A stretch of DNA of 23,981 nt, taken from assembly GCA_046496595.1 (NCBI GenBank), contig JAWOGU010000282.1:1-23981 (forward strand), given 5' to 3'. Position numbers and translations under genes: made by a program. Each line of letters starts with the position of its first letter. Positions within the stretch are counted from its first letter, which is position 1. The stretch is from GCA-2746795 sp046496595. Lineage in GTDB: Bacteria; Chloroflexota; Anaerolineae; Promineifilales; Promineifilaceae. The notes beneath the pieces are model-generated. The model saw only the letters and a program-made list of their open reading frames with translations, did no database searches and was not told the DNA's origin. This document shows positions 7,788 through 15,110 of the stretch, piece by piece.

Positions 7788-7819
7788 AGTTTACAGTGAA
7801 CAGTTTTCAGTGAACAGTC
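7788..7819. repeat. Heptamer tandem repeat in the leader of the TPR gene
   Basis: Four consecutive 7-base units read as TTACAGT/GAACAGT-type. The family resembles the one at 10868-10918 and 16008-16051. It ends 16 bases before the start codon at 7772. Confidence 0.8.
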
Positions 7820-7827
7820 ATACATGT

Positions 7828-7851
7828 AAAAAGCCGACGATCCTCGTCGGC
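7828..7851 (-). terminator. Terminator of the parAB operon
   Basis: The perfect 8-bp stem GCCGACGA / TCGTCGGC has a 3-base loop and, on the minus strand, is followed by TTTTT. It lies about 220 bases beyond the parB stop, after the REP-like element, an arrangement that mirrors the groL 3' end. Confidence 0.88.
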
Positions 7852-7968
7852 CATTACAGATGAGTTGATCATAACACCGGGGCAAAGCGCGTCAAGGGAG
7901 GCGCTGCAACTCTTATGGAGAGTTTACGCTGCGTGGATTGGTTACGCTAATTTTTATGAGTCGCCACG

Positions 7969-8074
7969 TATCTTCTCAATATATTTGGTAAAACGAGGCC
8001 TGAGCTTGTCGAAGGCCGTGGGTTCGGCCAAGGCCGTGAGTTTCGACAAGCTCAACCAACTCCGCCCGATTTAT
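7969..8074 (-). repeat. REP-like element, about 107 bp, copy B
   Basis: The reverse complement of this stretch matches 4075-4182 with only a few differences over its whole length, including both ends (ATAAATCG... and ...TTGAGAAGATAC). Its left end overlaps the parB stop codon by one base. Orientation relative to the upstream gene is opposite to copy A. Confidence 0.9.
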
Positions 8075-9114
8075 TAAGAGGTTACATCGCCACCTACGAT
8101 AACCTCATAGATGGTTTGCAGTTCTTCGTCTGAATAGTAGTCAATGATCACCTGTCCGCCCTGACGCTTTTTGGCAATGGTGACGCGGGTACCTAAGGAT
8201 TGCTCAAACTGGTTTTGCAGGTCAAGTAGTTCCGGCGGGATGGTTTTCTTGGGTTTGGCTTTGGGTTTTTCACCGGCCTGCCTCCGGGCAAGCAGCAGTT
8301 CTGTTTCTTCCAGGGTGTAATTACGCAGGATGATCTGTTTGAGAACGTCTATTTGGGCTTCTGCTGTGGGCAAACCTTCTAATACCTGAGCATGTTTAAA
8401 GCTGATCTGGCCCAGGAGAACAGCTTCTCGCACTTCTTCGCACACCTGAAGGGCTTGAAGTTTCACCAGGGATTCGGTCTGGCGCACGCTGAGGTTTAGA
8501 TTAATGATTTGATTGAGGGCGTGGGTTTGCTGTTCCTGGGTTTCGAGGGGCAGAAGTGCGCGGGCATGGGCGCCGCTGATCTCGCCGTCGATGACTGCTT
8601 GTTGGATGCCGGGCGGCAGGGTGAGCAGGCGCAGCAGGTTGGCGACGGTGGAGCGCCCTTTGCCGACGCTTTGAGCAATGTCTTCCTGGGTCATGCCAAA
8701 CTCTTCGATGAGCTGCTGGTAGGCGTAGGCTTCTTCCAGAGCGTTGAGGTCGGCGCGCTGGATGTTTTCGATGATAGCCAGTTCCAGCATGTCCTGAGGA
8801 GTGGCTTCCTTGACGACGACGGTGACTTCTTGCAGTCCGGCTAATTGGGAAGCCCGCCAACGGCGCTCGCCGGCAATCAGGTAGAACTGCCCTTCTTGTT
8901 CGGTGACAATGAGGGGCTGGATGAGGCCGTGTTCTTTGATGGAGGCAGCCAATTCGGTAAGTTTTTCCTCATCCAGGGCTGTAGTGCGCGGCTGGTGAGG
9001 ATTGGGCAGGATGGCGGTGACGGGCAGGGTGCGGATGCTGTCGGTGGACAGTTCTGTTTCGCCGGCCGGGATGAGGGCGCTAAGTCCGCGCCCGAGTCCA
9101 CGTTTTTTGGTCAT
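8074..9114 (-). CDS. parB: Chromosome-partitioning protein ParB (Spo0J/Noc family)
   Basis: ParB binds parS and slides on DNA as a CTP-dependent clamp, working with ParA in chromosome segregation. The 346-residue protein shows NPHQPR (38-43), GLIQPLIV (63-70), the CTP-site motif GERRWRA (82-88), ENIQRADLNALEEA (116-129) and a helix-turn-helix region (MTQEDIAQSVGKGRSTVANLLRLL, from 141). After the HTH comes a clear internal duplication: residues 170-217 align without gaps to 228-275 at 20 of 48 identities. This makes the protein longer than the common 280-300 residues. A Lys/Pro linker (about 282-292) leads to the C-terminal dimerisation segment. Its ATG overlaps the parA stop (ATGA). No parS was found in the window. 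Confidence 0.97.
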   Translation of the reverse strand: MTKKRGLGRGLSALIPAGETELSTDSIRTLPVTAILPNPHQPRTTALDEEKLTELAASIKEHGLIQPLIVTEQEGQFYLIAGERRWRASQLAGLQEVTVVVKEATPQDMLELAIIENIQRADLNALEEAYAYQQLIEEFGMTQEDIAQSVGKGRSTVANLLRLLTLPPGIQQAVIDGEISGAHARALLPLETQEQQTHALNQIINLNLSVRQTESLVKLQALQVCEEVREAVLLGQISFKHAQVLEGLPTAEAQIDVLKQIILRNYTLEETELLLARRQAGEKPKAKPKKTIPPELLDLQNQFEQSLGTRVTIAKKRQGGQVIIDYYSDEELQTIYEVIVGGDVTS

Positions 9115-9896
9115 GCGGCACTCTCCTTCGGGGCATCGCCTTTGAGTATTTCGGCGACCAGGACTTTGTAGGCGATGGCGCCGGGGGAGTTGGGGGCATA
9201 GAGGTTGATGGGCTGACCAAAACTAGGGGCTTCGCTGAGCCGGATGTTGCGCGGCACGATGGTGCGGAAGACTTTGCCGGGGAAGTAGCGGCGCACTTCT
9301 TCGACGACCTGGCGGCTGAGGTTGGTGCGGCTGTCGTACATGGTCATCATGAGGCCGCGAATGGTGAGGTTGGGGTTGAGGTATTTCTGCACGAGTTCGA
9401 CGGTTTGGGTGAGTTGGGACAAGCCTTCCAGGGCGAGGTATTCGCACTGCACGGGGATGAGGACGCCGTCTTTGGCGGCGGTGAGGGCGTTGACGGTGAG
9501 CAGGCTGAGGCTGGGCGGGCAGTCGATGAGGATGTAGTCGTAACGGCCGTTTATCCCTTCCAGTGCTTTTTGCAGCCGATATTCGCGTCCGATGGCGTTG
9601 ACCAGTTCCACTTCCGCGCCAGACAGGGACGGGTTGGAGGGCAGCAAGTCGAGGTTGCATTCCGGCAGATGCAGGATGGCTTCATCCAGGGGCATTTCCT
9701 CTAAGAGGATGTCGTAGGTGGAGTTCTCAACGGCCGTTTTGTTTACCCCCATCCCCGAAGTGGCGTTGGCTTGCGGATCGATGTCGATGATGAGCGTTTT
9801 GCGGCCGTTACTGGCCAGGTAGGCGCCCAGGTTGATCACACTGGTCGTTTTGCCCACGCCTCCTTTTTGGTTCACGATTGCATAAATTTTAGTCAT
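9111..9896 (-). CDS. parA: Chromosome-partitioning ATPase ParA (Soj)
   Basis: This 261-residue protein is the usual length for chromosomal Soj. The deviant Walker A motif is KGGVGKTT (11-18), with the signature lysine at 11. Next come IIDIDPQANATSGMG (Walker A' region, from about 37), YDYILIDCPPSLSLL (Walker B, near 120) and the late PRNIRLSEAPSFGQPI, diagnostic of Soj/ParA. It forms ATP-dependent dimers on nucleoid DNA and is stimulated by ParB. It overlaps parB by 4 bases. The leader has no evident Shine-Dalgarno. Two exact palindrome copies (9542, 9729) fall in the gene, read as Asn-Gly-Arg and Thr-Ala-Val. Confidence 0.98.
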   Translation of the reverse strand: MTKIYAIVNQKGGVGKTTSVINLGAYLASNGRKTLIIDIDPQANATSGMGVNKTAVENSTYDILLEEMPLDEAILHLPECNLDLLPSNPSLSGAEVELVNAIGREYRLQKALEGINGRYDYILIDCPPSLSLLTVNALTAAKDGVLIPVQCEYLALEGLSQLTQTVELVQKYLNPNLTIRGLMMTMYDSRTNLSRQVVEEVRRYFPGKVFRTIVPRNIRLSEAPSFGQPINLYAPNSPGAIAYKVLVAEILKGDAPKESAA

Positions 9897-9974
9897 GTGC
9901 TTTGTCGGAAAAATTTTTTACCGCGGAGGTCTGGAGAGCGCAGAGGAATCTGGCGTCTGCTGTGCCACGGCGGT

Positions 9975-10811
9975 TCATTGTCGTCCCGTTTCCTTTCTCA
10001 GGTAGTTTTGAACGGCCGTTATCTTGGCCGACACCCCGGAATAGCCCACAGAAAGCGCAGCAATCTCATTGGCAAAACGGGCGGCTTCCCAGGGATTACC
10101 GCCCGTTTGGTACAGGCGCACGAAAAAGGCAGTGGCAAAGGTGTCGCCGGCGCCGGTGGCGTCTACTTCTTTGACCTTTGGCGTGGGAATGTGGCGGATT
10201 TCGTCGTCATAATACACCGTGCAGCCATCATGCCCGCGAGTAACGACCAGCAGCTTTGCCAAGTCCTGGTACTGCTCCAGGGTGTCGTCATCCGGCAAAT
10301 CTTCATGGCTGACGATAACGGCCGCCACCAGTGGCAAAAATTCGGGAGCGTCGCGCCACGCTTTGGGCGAGACACGGCCGTTTTCATCCCACTGCCGCAG
10401 CCACCCTTGAGGCGTCAGGCAGACCATGCTGTTGCTGAACAGATGAATCATGGCCGGGTCCACCTCATCAGCCACCGGACCAAGATGGACGATACTGGCC
10501 CGCCGCCAGGCTTCCGGCACATGCTGCGCCAAAATGGGCGCGGCGACGCCGGAAATCGTTTGGATACGCCCGGTGGACGTGTAGACATTTTCAAATGTAG
10601 TGGTTTGGCCGGCCAAAATGGACACGATCTCCACACCAGGCAGTTCATGCTGCCAAATAAAATCGGGCGCGCAACTGGTGAGAACGGCCGTGCGGCAGCC
10701 CAAAGCCTGCGCCAACCTGCTGGAAAAGGAAACAGCGCCGCCCAACTTGTCCCCCTCAGGGGTGAGATCCCGTGTGATGTGCCCCACGGTCAGGTAATCA
10801 ATCTGTGCCAT
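9975..10811 (-). CDS. PfkB-family carbohydrate/nucleoside kinase
   Basis: This is a 278-residue protein. PfkB kinases phosphorylate sugars, nucleosides or related small molecules with ATP. The second PfkB signature DATGAGDTF is at 217-225, with catalytic Asp223. The N-terminal glycine pair LGGAVSFSS (23-31) matches the substrate-side signature, and VVTRGHDGC (189-197) precedes the ATP-binding part. The substrate cannot be told from sequence; the protein is somewhat short for a ribokinase. A near-consensus extended -10 lies 11 bases upstream of the ATG, giving an almost leaderless transcript, and no Shine-Dalgarno is present. parA follows 78 bases downstream on the same strand. Palindrome copies at 10011 (exact), 10374 and 10684 (9 of 10). 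Confidence 0.9.
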   Translation of the reverse strand: MAQIDYLTVGHITRDLTPEGDKLGGAVSFSSRLAQALGCRTAVLTSCAPDFIWQHELPGVEIVSILAGQTTTFENVYTSTGRIQTISGVAAPILAQHVPEAWRRASIVHLGPVADEVDPAMIHLFSNSMVCLTPQGWLRQWDENGRVSPKAWRDAPEFLPLVAAVIVSHEDLPDDDTLEQYQDLAKLLVVTRGHDGCTVYYDDEIRHIPTPKVKEVDATGAGDTFATAFFVRLYQTGGNPWEAARFANEIAALSVGYSGVSAKITAVQNYLRKETGRQ

Positions 10812-10821
10812 GCCGGGAGAA

Positions 10822-10830
10822 ATTCTAGCA
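10822..10830 (-). promoter_or_regulatory. Extended -10 promoter of the PfkB gene
   Basis: On the minus strand TGC-TAGAAT, the same extended -10 as groESL, ends at 10822. A start 6-8 bases on would leave a leader of only a few bases before the ATG at 10811. No good -35 is visible. Confidence 0.55.
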
Positions 10831-10867
10831 TAGCCGCCCAGACATAGCTAGGGGATTGGGATTGGGG

Positions 10868-10918
10868 GGCAGTGAACAGTAAACCGTGAACAGTAGACGG
10901 TTCACTGTTCACTGCCCC
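10868..10918. repeat. Heptamer tandem repeat folded as an inverted repeat
   Basis: Seven-base units CAGTGAA, CAGTAAA, CCGTGAA, CAGTAGA, then CGGTTCA, CTGTTCA, CTGCCCC. The second half is the inverted version of the first. It is located in the divergent spacer between the PfkB and LysM genes. Confidence 0.85.
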
Positions 10919-10961
10919 CCGTTTCCTGTAAAATACAAGCATCTAACTCAGGGAGAATCCG

Positions 10962-11747
10962 ATGTCATTTCGTCGCATGGCGCCTTTTTTGTTATTAAAT
11001 ATCCTCGTCTCGGCAGCAGTGGTGCTGGGTATATTGTTTTGGTGGGATGGCCGCGACCAGCCGGTTGAGGCTGAAAACATGGTCTTGGTGACGGTGACGG
11101 CAACGGTCGTTATCCCCACCACCGCCGCCGACCAACCTGCTCAGACTCAAGAAGCAGCGCCAGACGCGGAAAACGACGATGACGCAGAAGGCCCCACCAT
11201 CCACGTCGTGCAATCCGGCGAAACCCTCGGCAGCATCAGCCAGCGATACAGCGTCACCGTGGAAGACATCATGGTCGCCAACGGGTTGGACAACCCCAAC
11301 ATCATCAGCGTCGGGCAAGAGTTTATCATTCCCATCGGCGGCCTGGACACGCCTACACCGCCGCCCACAGAAACCCCGCCGCCCAACACCCCACCCACCC
11401 CCATTGCCACCGAAGCCCCTTCCTCCCAGGGCGAAGCCATCGTCACCATCAACGGCGTTGTCGGCATTGGTAATCTGACTGAAGAAGCCATCCAAATCGT
11501 CAACTCCGGCAGCCGCCAGATTGGGCTGCTCAACTGGACCCTATCCGACGAAAGCGGCTACAGCTACAAATTTGGGCAAATCACCCTGTTTGGCGAAGGC
11601 GCCGGCATCCTCATCCATACCGAAACGGGCGCCAACGGCCCCACCGACCTGTATTGGAACCAGGAAAATCCCATCCTGCAATCTGGCGAAACACTCACCC
11701 TCGTCGACGCAGACGGCAATGTCGTCTCAACCTTTACCGTCCCATAA
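10962..11747 (+). CDS. Exported LysM and lamin-tail-like (LTD) domain protein
   Basis: This is a 261-residue protein. A membrane anchor or signal sequence is at 7-28 (APFLLLNILVSAAVVLGILFWW). After an acidic linker comes a LysM domain at about 80-125 (HVVQSGETLGSISQRYSVTVEDIMVANGL...GQEFIIP), which in this family binds peptidoglycan or other N-acetylglucosamine polymers. A Thr/Pro linker (129-150) leads to a beta-sandwich resembling the lamin-tail domain at about 158-261 (EAIQIVNSGSRQIGLLNWTLSDESG, QSGETLTLVDADGNVVSTF). The likely place is the outer face of the membrane or the wall. The start is supported by GGGAGAA 5 bases ahead. It is followed after 77 bases by a small protein gene on the same strand. 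Confidence 0.85.
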   Translation: MSFRRMAPFLLLNILVSAAVVLGILFWWDGRDQPVEAENMVLVTVTATVVIPTTAADQPAQTQEAAPDAENDDDAEGPTIHVVQSGETLGSISQRYSVTVEDIMVANGLDNPNIISVGQEFIIPIGGLDTPTPPPTETPPPNTPPTPIATEAPSSQGEAIVTINGVVGIGNLTEEAIQIVNSGSRQIGLLNWTLSDESGYSYKFGQITLFGEGAGILIHTETGANGPTDLYWNQENPILQSGETLTLVDADGNVVSTFTVP

Positions 11748-11824
11748 TGCGCTGCACGCGGCGCACTGCTGGCGGCGTTAACTCGCCAATCCGCAGTACG
11801 CCCTGGCAGCAAGGAGAAAATCTC

Positions 11825-12049
11825 ATGCGCGGTTTAATCGACAGAAAAGGTGAACAATTTGCATATCTGCAAAGCAGCACTCTCTATGACTTAGAAGGCA
11901 ATGCTACCGGCCGCTTACAAGGAGAATACATTGTCGACTTACAAGGCAGCCCGGTGTGGCGCGTCATCGGCCACGGCATCTACGCGCTAGACGGCTCAGA
12001 GAGCATTGGCTACATCGGCAGCAGCGTCAAAGAAAACCCAAACTGGTAG
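11825..12049 (+). CDS. Small beta-repeat protein (4-fold beta-flower-like)
   Basis: This is a 74-residue protein. The ATG at 11825 is chosen because AAGGAGAA ends 7 bases upstream; longer readings of the same frame have no ribosome site. The sequence is a series of short strand-turn units with aromatic and glycine spacing (MRGLIDRKGEQFAYLQ, STLYDLEGNATGRLQ, EYIVDLQGSPVWRVIG, GIYALDGSESIGYIG), resembling proteins annotated as 4-fold beta flower domain. Function is not known. It has no signal peptide. It may be co-transcribed with the LysM gene. The family assignment rests on pattern only. Confidence 0.7.
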   Translation: MRGLIDRKGEQFAYLQSSTLYDLEGNATGRLQGEYIVDLQGSPVWRVIGHGIYALDGSESIGYIGSSVKENPNW

Positions 12050-12053
12050 CCGT

Positions 12054-12167
12054 TTTGTAACTATATAGGTAGGTTCCCTGAGCCTGTCGAAGGGAACCGG
12101 GCTTCGACAAGACTTCGGCGTGAGCTCAGTCGAACGCTCAGCCCTCGAGGACGTGTATAGTTACAAA
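12054..12167. repeat. MITE/REP-like element with 12-bp terminal inverted repeats
   Basis: TTTGTAACTATA (12054-12065) and its exact inverse TATAGTTACAAA (12156-12167) enclose REP cores: CTGAGCCTGTCGAAGGG near 12079 and CTTCGACAAGACTTCGG near 12102, and further Ser/Arg-type fragments (GAGCTCAGTCGAACGCTCAG). The element lies between the small protein gene and nfo and ends close to the nfo ribosome site. Confidence 0.85.
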
Positions 12168-12189
12168 TTCTTTTTATTGGAGAACCACC

Positions 12190-13065
12190 ATGAGACTCGG
12201 CGCACACATGAGTACGGCCGGCGGCGTTTACACCGCCTTTCAACGCGGCAGCGACGTTGGCTGCGACTCCATGCTCATCTTCACCAAAAGCAACCGGCAG
12301 TGGCAGGCTAAACCCCTCACCGAAACCGACATCACCCAATACAAAGAAGCCGCCCAACAGTACACCCACATCCGGCCGGTGGCAGTTCATGCCAGCTACC
12401 TCATCAACATCGCCTCGCCCGATGAAGCCTTGTGGGAAAAATCGTACCAGGCGCTCAAAATCGAGGTGGAACGCTGCGGTCAACTGGGCATTCCCCTGAT
12501 CAACTTCCATCCCGGATCCTACATGGGCAGCAGCGAAGAAGCCGGGCTAAACAGCATTGCACGCGGTCTCAAACGGCTGCTGACGGAAACGGAAAGCAGC
12601 GCTCCGGACGTGGTTATCTGCCTGGAAACAATGGCGGGGCAGGGCACCAATCTGGGCTGCACCTTTGCCCAAATTGCCCATATGCTGGACCAGGCCGGGC
12701 CGAATGAACGCCTGGGCGTGTGCCTGGACACCTGCCACATCTTCGCCGCCGGTTACGACATCCGCACCGAGGAAGCTTATGAAGCCACCATGGCCGAGTT
12801 TGACCGGGTGATCGGCTGTGATCAGCTCAAGTTTTTCCACTTTAATGACAGCAAACACGAGCTTGGCTCCAACAAAGATCGGCACGAGCATATCGGTCAG
12901 GGCTTCATTGGCAGGGAAGGATTTGCCCATTTCCTCAATGACCCGCGCTGGGCGAATCATGCCGCCCATTTGGAAACGCCCAAAACGGAAAAGGATGAAG
13001 ACGGCAAAGAAATTGAGATGGACGGCGTCAATCTGGCAATGCTGCGCAGTCTGATAGGGGATTAA
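12190..13065 (+). CDS. nfo: Endonuclease IV (AP endonuclease)
   Basis: This 291-residue protein has normal family length. The enzyme cuts DNA 5' of abasic sites in base excision repair, using three zinc ions. All nine metal ligands of the family can be matched: H67, H107, E146, D180, H183, H217, D230, H232 and E262, in the motifs VHASYLIN, FHPGS, CLETMAGQG, CLDTCHIFAAGYD, HFNDSK, DRHEHIGQGFIG and LETP. TTGGAGAA precedes the ATG. The stop overlaps by two bases the stop of the convergent SURF1 gene. It contains no palindrome copy. The only odd point is a charged loop near the end (KTEKDEDGKEIEMDG). Confidence 0.97.
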   Translation: MRLGAHMSTAGGVYTAFQRGSDVGCDSMLIFTKSNRQWQAKPLTETDITQYKEAAQQYTHIRPVAVHASYLINIASPDEALWEKSYQALKIEVERCGQLGIPLINFHPGSYMGSSEEAGLNSIARGLKRLLTETESSAPDVVICLETMAGQGTNLGCTFAQIAHMLDQAGPNERLGVCLDTCHIFAAGYDIRTEEAYEATMAEFDRVIGCDQLKFFHFNDSKHELGSNKDRHEHIGQGFIGREGFAHFLNDPRWANHAAHLETPKTEKDEDGKEIEMDGVNLAMLRSLIGD

Positions 13066-13895
13066 GCTGTCGGTGGATTTTGCGGAGGGTCTACCGCCAG
13101 AGGCGTTTCCGGCCTCGTTAATTCATCGCGCTTTTTGTCCGTCGCCTGATCGGAGAGCCATTTATTGACATAAATGACATAAGCAATACCTAATCCGAGG
13201 CTAAAAATGAACCATTGAAGGGCATAGCTCATGTGGTTGCCTTCGGAAATTTCTACGTTTCGAGGTTCATTGTAGGGCAATTCCGTGTTACCTGCCGCCG
13301 GGGGCGATTGGACGACATAGACGGGCAGCAGTTCGTAGGGCATTTGGGGTTGGATGGCGGCAATGTCTACCCGGTACCATTCCTGGCGTGGGCCGCTGGG
13401 AGCGGAAACGGCCGTTCCCCGTGATATGATTTGGGATAAGGCAATGTAGCCGGCGACACTGACCGGCCCCCTTTCGTCGTATTGGCTCCAGAATTCAGGC
13501 GACTGTTCTTCATCCGGTATCCAGCCGCGGTCCACGAGAACGGCCGTTTCCCCTCCAGCCAATACCAGAGGCGTAATTAAATGCAAGCCTGCCATACCCT
13601 GCCAGTTTTGCACGATCAACGCCAATTGATTGTCCAGGTCATACTCCCCTTCAGCCAACACCAGCCGGTCTTTCCAGGCTTGCAAATCACCGGAAATCGC
13701 CGTCTCAGGCAGCGTAATAGGCTGCGCATCCAGAGCCGCCGCCAGCGCCACGTTCTGCGCCCGCCGCTCTTCCAGTCGATCTAACTGCCAAAGACCCAAT
13801 CGCGCCAACACGGCCATTAAGGCCAATACCAGCAGTGTCAACCACCACCATTTCCGGCCAAATAACGTCTTAATCAGTAATATGAGACGATCCAT
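13062..13895 (-). CDS. SURF1-family cytochrome c oxidase assembly protein
   Basis: SURF1 proteins help insert heme a or stabilise subunit I of cytochrome oxidase at the membrane. The chosen ATG at 13895 gives 277 residues; a longer reading from 13967 would translate a heptamer repeat and is rejected. Visible marks: first membrane span at about 16-33 (WWWLTLLVLALMAVLARLG) with the family motif GLWQLDRLEERRAQN, the central VLVDRGWIP, and the final span NHMSYALQWFIFSLGLGIAYVIY. The tail is rich in Pro/Thr. It is the last gene of the cox operon and converges on nfo. Exact palindromes at 13407 and 13539 are both read as Thr-Ala-Val. Confidence 0.92.
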   Translation of the reverse strand: MDRLILLIKTLFGRKWWWLTLLVLALMAVLARLGLWQLDRLEERRAQNVALAAALDAQPITLPETAISGDLQAWKDRLVLAEGEYDLDNQLALIVQNWQGMAGLHLITPLVLAGGETAVLVDRGWIPDEEQSPEFWSQYDERGPVSVAGYIALSQIISRGTAVSAPSGPRQEWYRVDIAAIQPQMPYELLPVYVVQSPPAAGNTELPYNEPRNVEISEGNHMSYALQWFIFSLGLGIAYVIYVNKWLSDQATDKKRDELTRPETPLAVDPPQNPPTA

Positions 13896-13923
13896 GCTTA
13901 CTTCCAGTCTGTGGGAATTTCTA

Positions 13924-13983
13924 AGGCGGCGGGTGGCGGGTGGCGGGTGAGAGGTGATACCCGCCACCTGCCACCCGCCACCC
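13924..13983. repeat. Heptamer tandem repeat (GGGTGGC) folded as an inverted repeat
   Basis: GGGTGGC-type units on the left and CGCCACC-type units on the right are inverses around GAGAGGTGATACC. It lies between ctaG and the SURF1 start codon, about 30 bases ahead of the latter. Confidence 0.9.
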
Positions 13984-14003
13984 TACAGTTTCCACCTACA
14001 TCC

Positions 14004-14942
14004 TTATTTTTTCATGCCAGGAGCCAACAGCTTCTCATCCGACCCCCACTCACTTTCCGGCAGATATGGCTTACGCTCTTCTTCGCCCAAAAGCTGGGCA
14101 ATGAGCACCAGCGCGGCGATGATGTACATCATGCTGCCGGGCACCCACATAATCACGCCCGATATCATCTGATCCGTCATGATGTCCATATTCCAAATGC
14201 GCGGTACATTGAGATAATAGGTGTAGATGGGCGTCGGCGAAAAGGCGATGACGACGCCTGTGAGCATGTTGGGCGGAATTGCCAGGATGACAAAGGCGAT
14301 GCGACCAACGAGACTAAACTGTTTGTGAATACGGGGGCCGGCGCCGATAACATGCCACCAGTACAACATGCTGACCCCAAAAAAGGTGATATGTTCCAGA
14401 TCGTGGGCCGGTTCGCTTTCCAGCGCCCAGTTGTACATTTGCGGATCATGCCAGCCAATGATGATGATCACCCACATTAACCAGACAATGCCCGGCGCGG
14501 TCGCCGTCCGAATCCAGCCCCGGTATTTGGAGTCTGAGTTCAGGACGAAACTCAAGCCTTTCCCAACCGGCTGGCGCAGCTTGCGCGGCAGTCCCCACAA
14601 TGTCACAGCCATCGGATTTGCGCCGAGCAGCAGCACTGGCGCAATCATGATCATGAGCAGGTGCTGGATCATGTGCATGAAGAAGAGCTGCCCGCCCAGT
14701 ACGTCGATGGGAGACATGAGTGAAATACCCACAATGAGTAAGCCTGAAAGATAAGAGACGAGCCGCCAAACGGCCGTTAACGGATGGGGTTGTCCGCTCC
14801 GCCGCTTGCGTTTATGGGGTTTCGTTCGTTTGCGCAGCAGCACCCACCCCCGGGTGTACAAAATCCCGGCCAACGCCAGGATAATGATAACGTCTGCCCG
14901 CCAGTCCCACGATAACAGAATGGCTTTATTGACAGGATCCAT
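14004..14942 (-). CDS. ctaG: Cytochrome c oxidase assembly factor CtaG (caa3 type)
   Basis: This is a 312-residue, strongly hydrophobic protein with about seven membrane spans. CtaG of this type is needed for formation of the copper centre in caa3 oxidases. Hallmarks are the early GWVLLRKR, LMSPIDVLGGQLFFMHMIQHLLMIMIAPVLLLG with two His in a helix, WLMWVIIIIGWHDPQMYNWAL, EHITFFGVSMLYWWHVIG, and DQMISGVIMWVPGSMMYI. The start is placed at the ATG at 14942; the longer frame to 15002 would run into the heptamer repeat. It lies between coxC and SURF1 in the oxidase operon. An exact palindrome at 14769 is read as Thr-Ala-Val. Confidence 0.93.
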   Translation of the reverse strand: MDPVNKAILLSWDWRADVIIILALAGILYTRGWVLLRKRTKPHKRKRRSGQPHPLTAVWRLVSYLSGLLIVGISLMSPIDVLGGQLFFMHMIQHLLMIMIAPVLLLGANPMAVTLWGLPRKLRQPVGKGLSFVLNSDSKYRGWIRTATAPGIVWLMWVIIIIGWHDPQMYNWALESEPAHDLEHITFFGVSMLYWWHVIGAGPRIHKQFSLVGRIAFVILAIPPNMLTGVVIAFSPTPIYTYYLNVPRIWNMDIMTDQMISGVIMWVPGSMMYIIAALVLIAQLLGEEERKPYLPESEWGSDEKLLAPGMKK

Positions 14943-14957
14943 AACACACTTATTGGA

Positions 14958-15024
14958 AAGTAGAGATTGAAGATTGGAGATTAAAAAATCTCTAATCTTC
15001 AATCTTCAATCTCTACTCTCTAAT
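14958..15024. repeat. Heptamer tandem repeat (TCTTCAA) folded as an inverted repeat
   Basis: AGAGATTGAAGATTGGAGATT on the left is matched by inverted TCTAATCTTCAATCTTC-type units on the right with one extra heptamer. The same family appears at 317-365. It ends 16 bases upstream of the ctaG start. Confidence 0.9.
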
Positions 15025-15026
15025 CA

Positions 15027-15093
15027 AAAAACCGCGGGGAACGCAGAGCGCAGGGAGTTATTTCTCCGCGTCTCCGCGCCCTCCGCGGTTCAA
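15027..15093. repeat. CCGCGG-bounded GC-rich inverted repeat
   Basis: ACCGCGGGGAACGCAGAGCG at 15030 and CTCCGCGCCCTCCGCGGTT ending at 15092 form a loose inverted repeat. A related single arm, ACCGCGGAGG...GAGCGCAGAGG, is found at 9920-9947 between parA and the PfkB gene. It is in the coxC-ctaG spacer. Confidence 0.65.
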
Positions 15094-15110
15094 CATGAAC
15101 TCATTGGCTG

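Noticed and set aside
8074..9896. A parS site near parAB
   Set aside because: No sequence close to TGTTTCACGTGAAACA was found here or elsewhere in the window.
9771..10847. A 358-codon plus-strand open frame
   Set aside because: It is antisense to the PfkB gene and the end of parA, shows no recognisable domain, and its length comes from the codon bias of the real minus-strand genes.
10852..10869. A G-quadruplex in GGGGATTGGGATTGGGGGG
   Set aside because: Only three separated G-tracts are present, too few for a standard four-tract quadruplex; it is more likely part of the repeat-rich spacer.
13896..13967. A longer N-terminus for SURF1
   Set aside because: It would translate the GGGTGGC heptamer repeat; the ATG at 13895 is right before the first membrane span.
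14943..15002. A longer N-terminus for CtaG
   Set aside because: It would be encoded by the TCTTCAA heptamer repeat and has no ribosome site; the ATG at 14942 is preferred.
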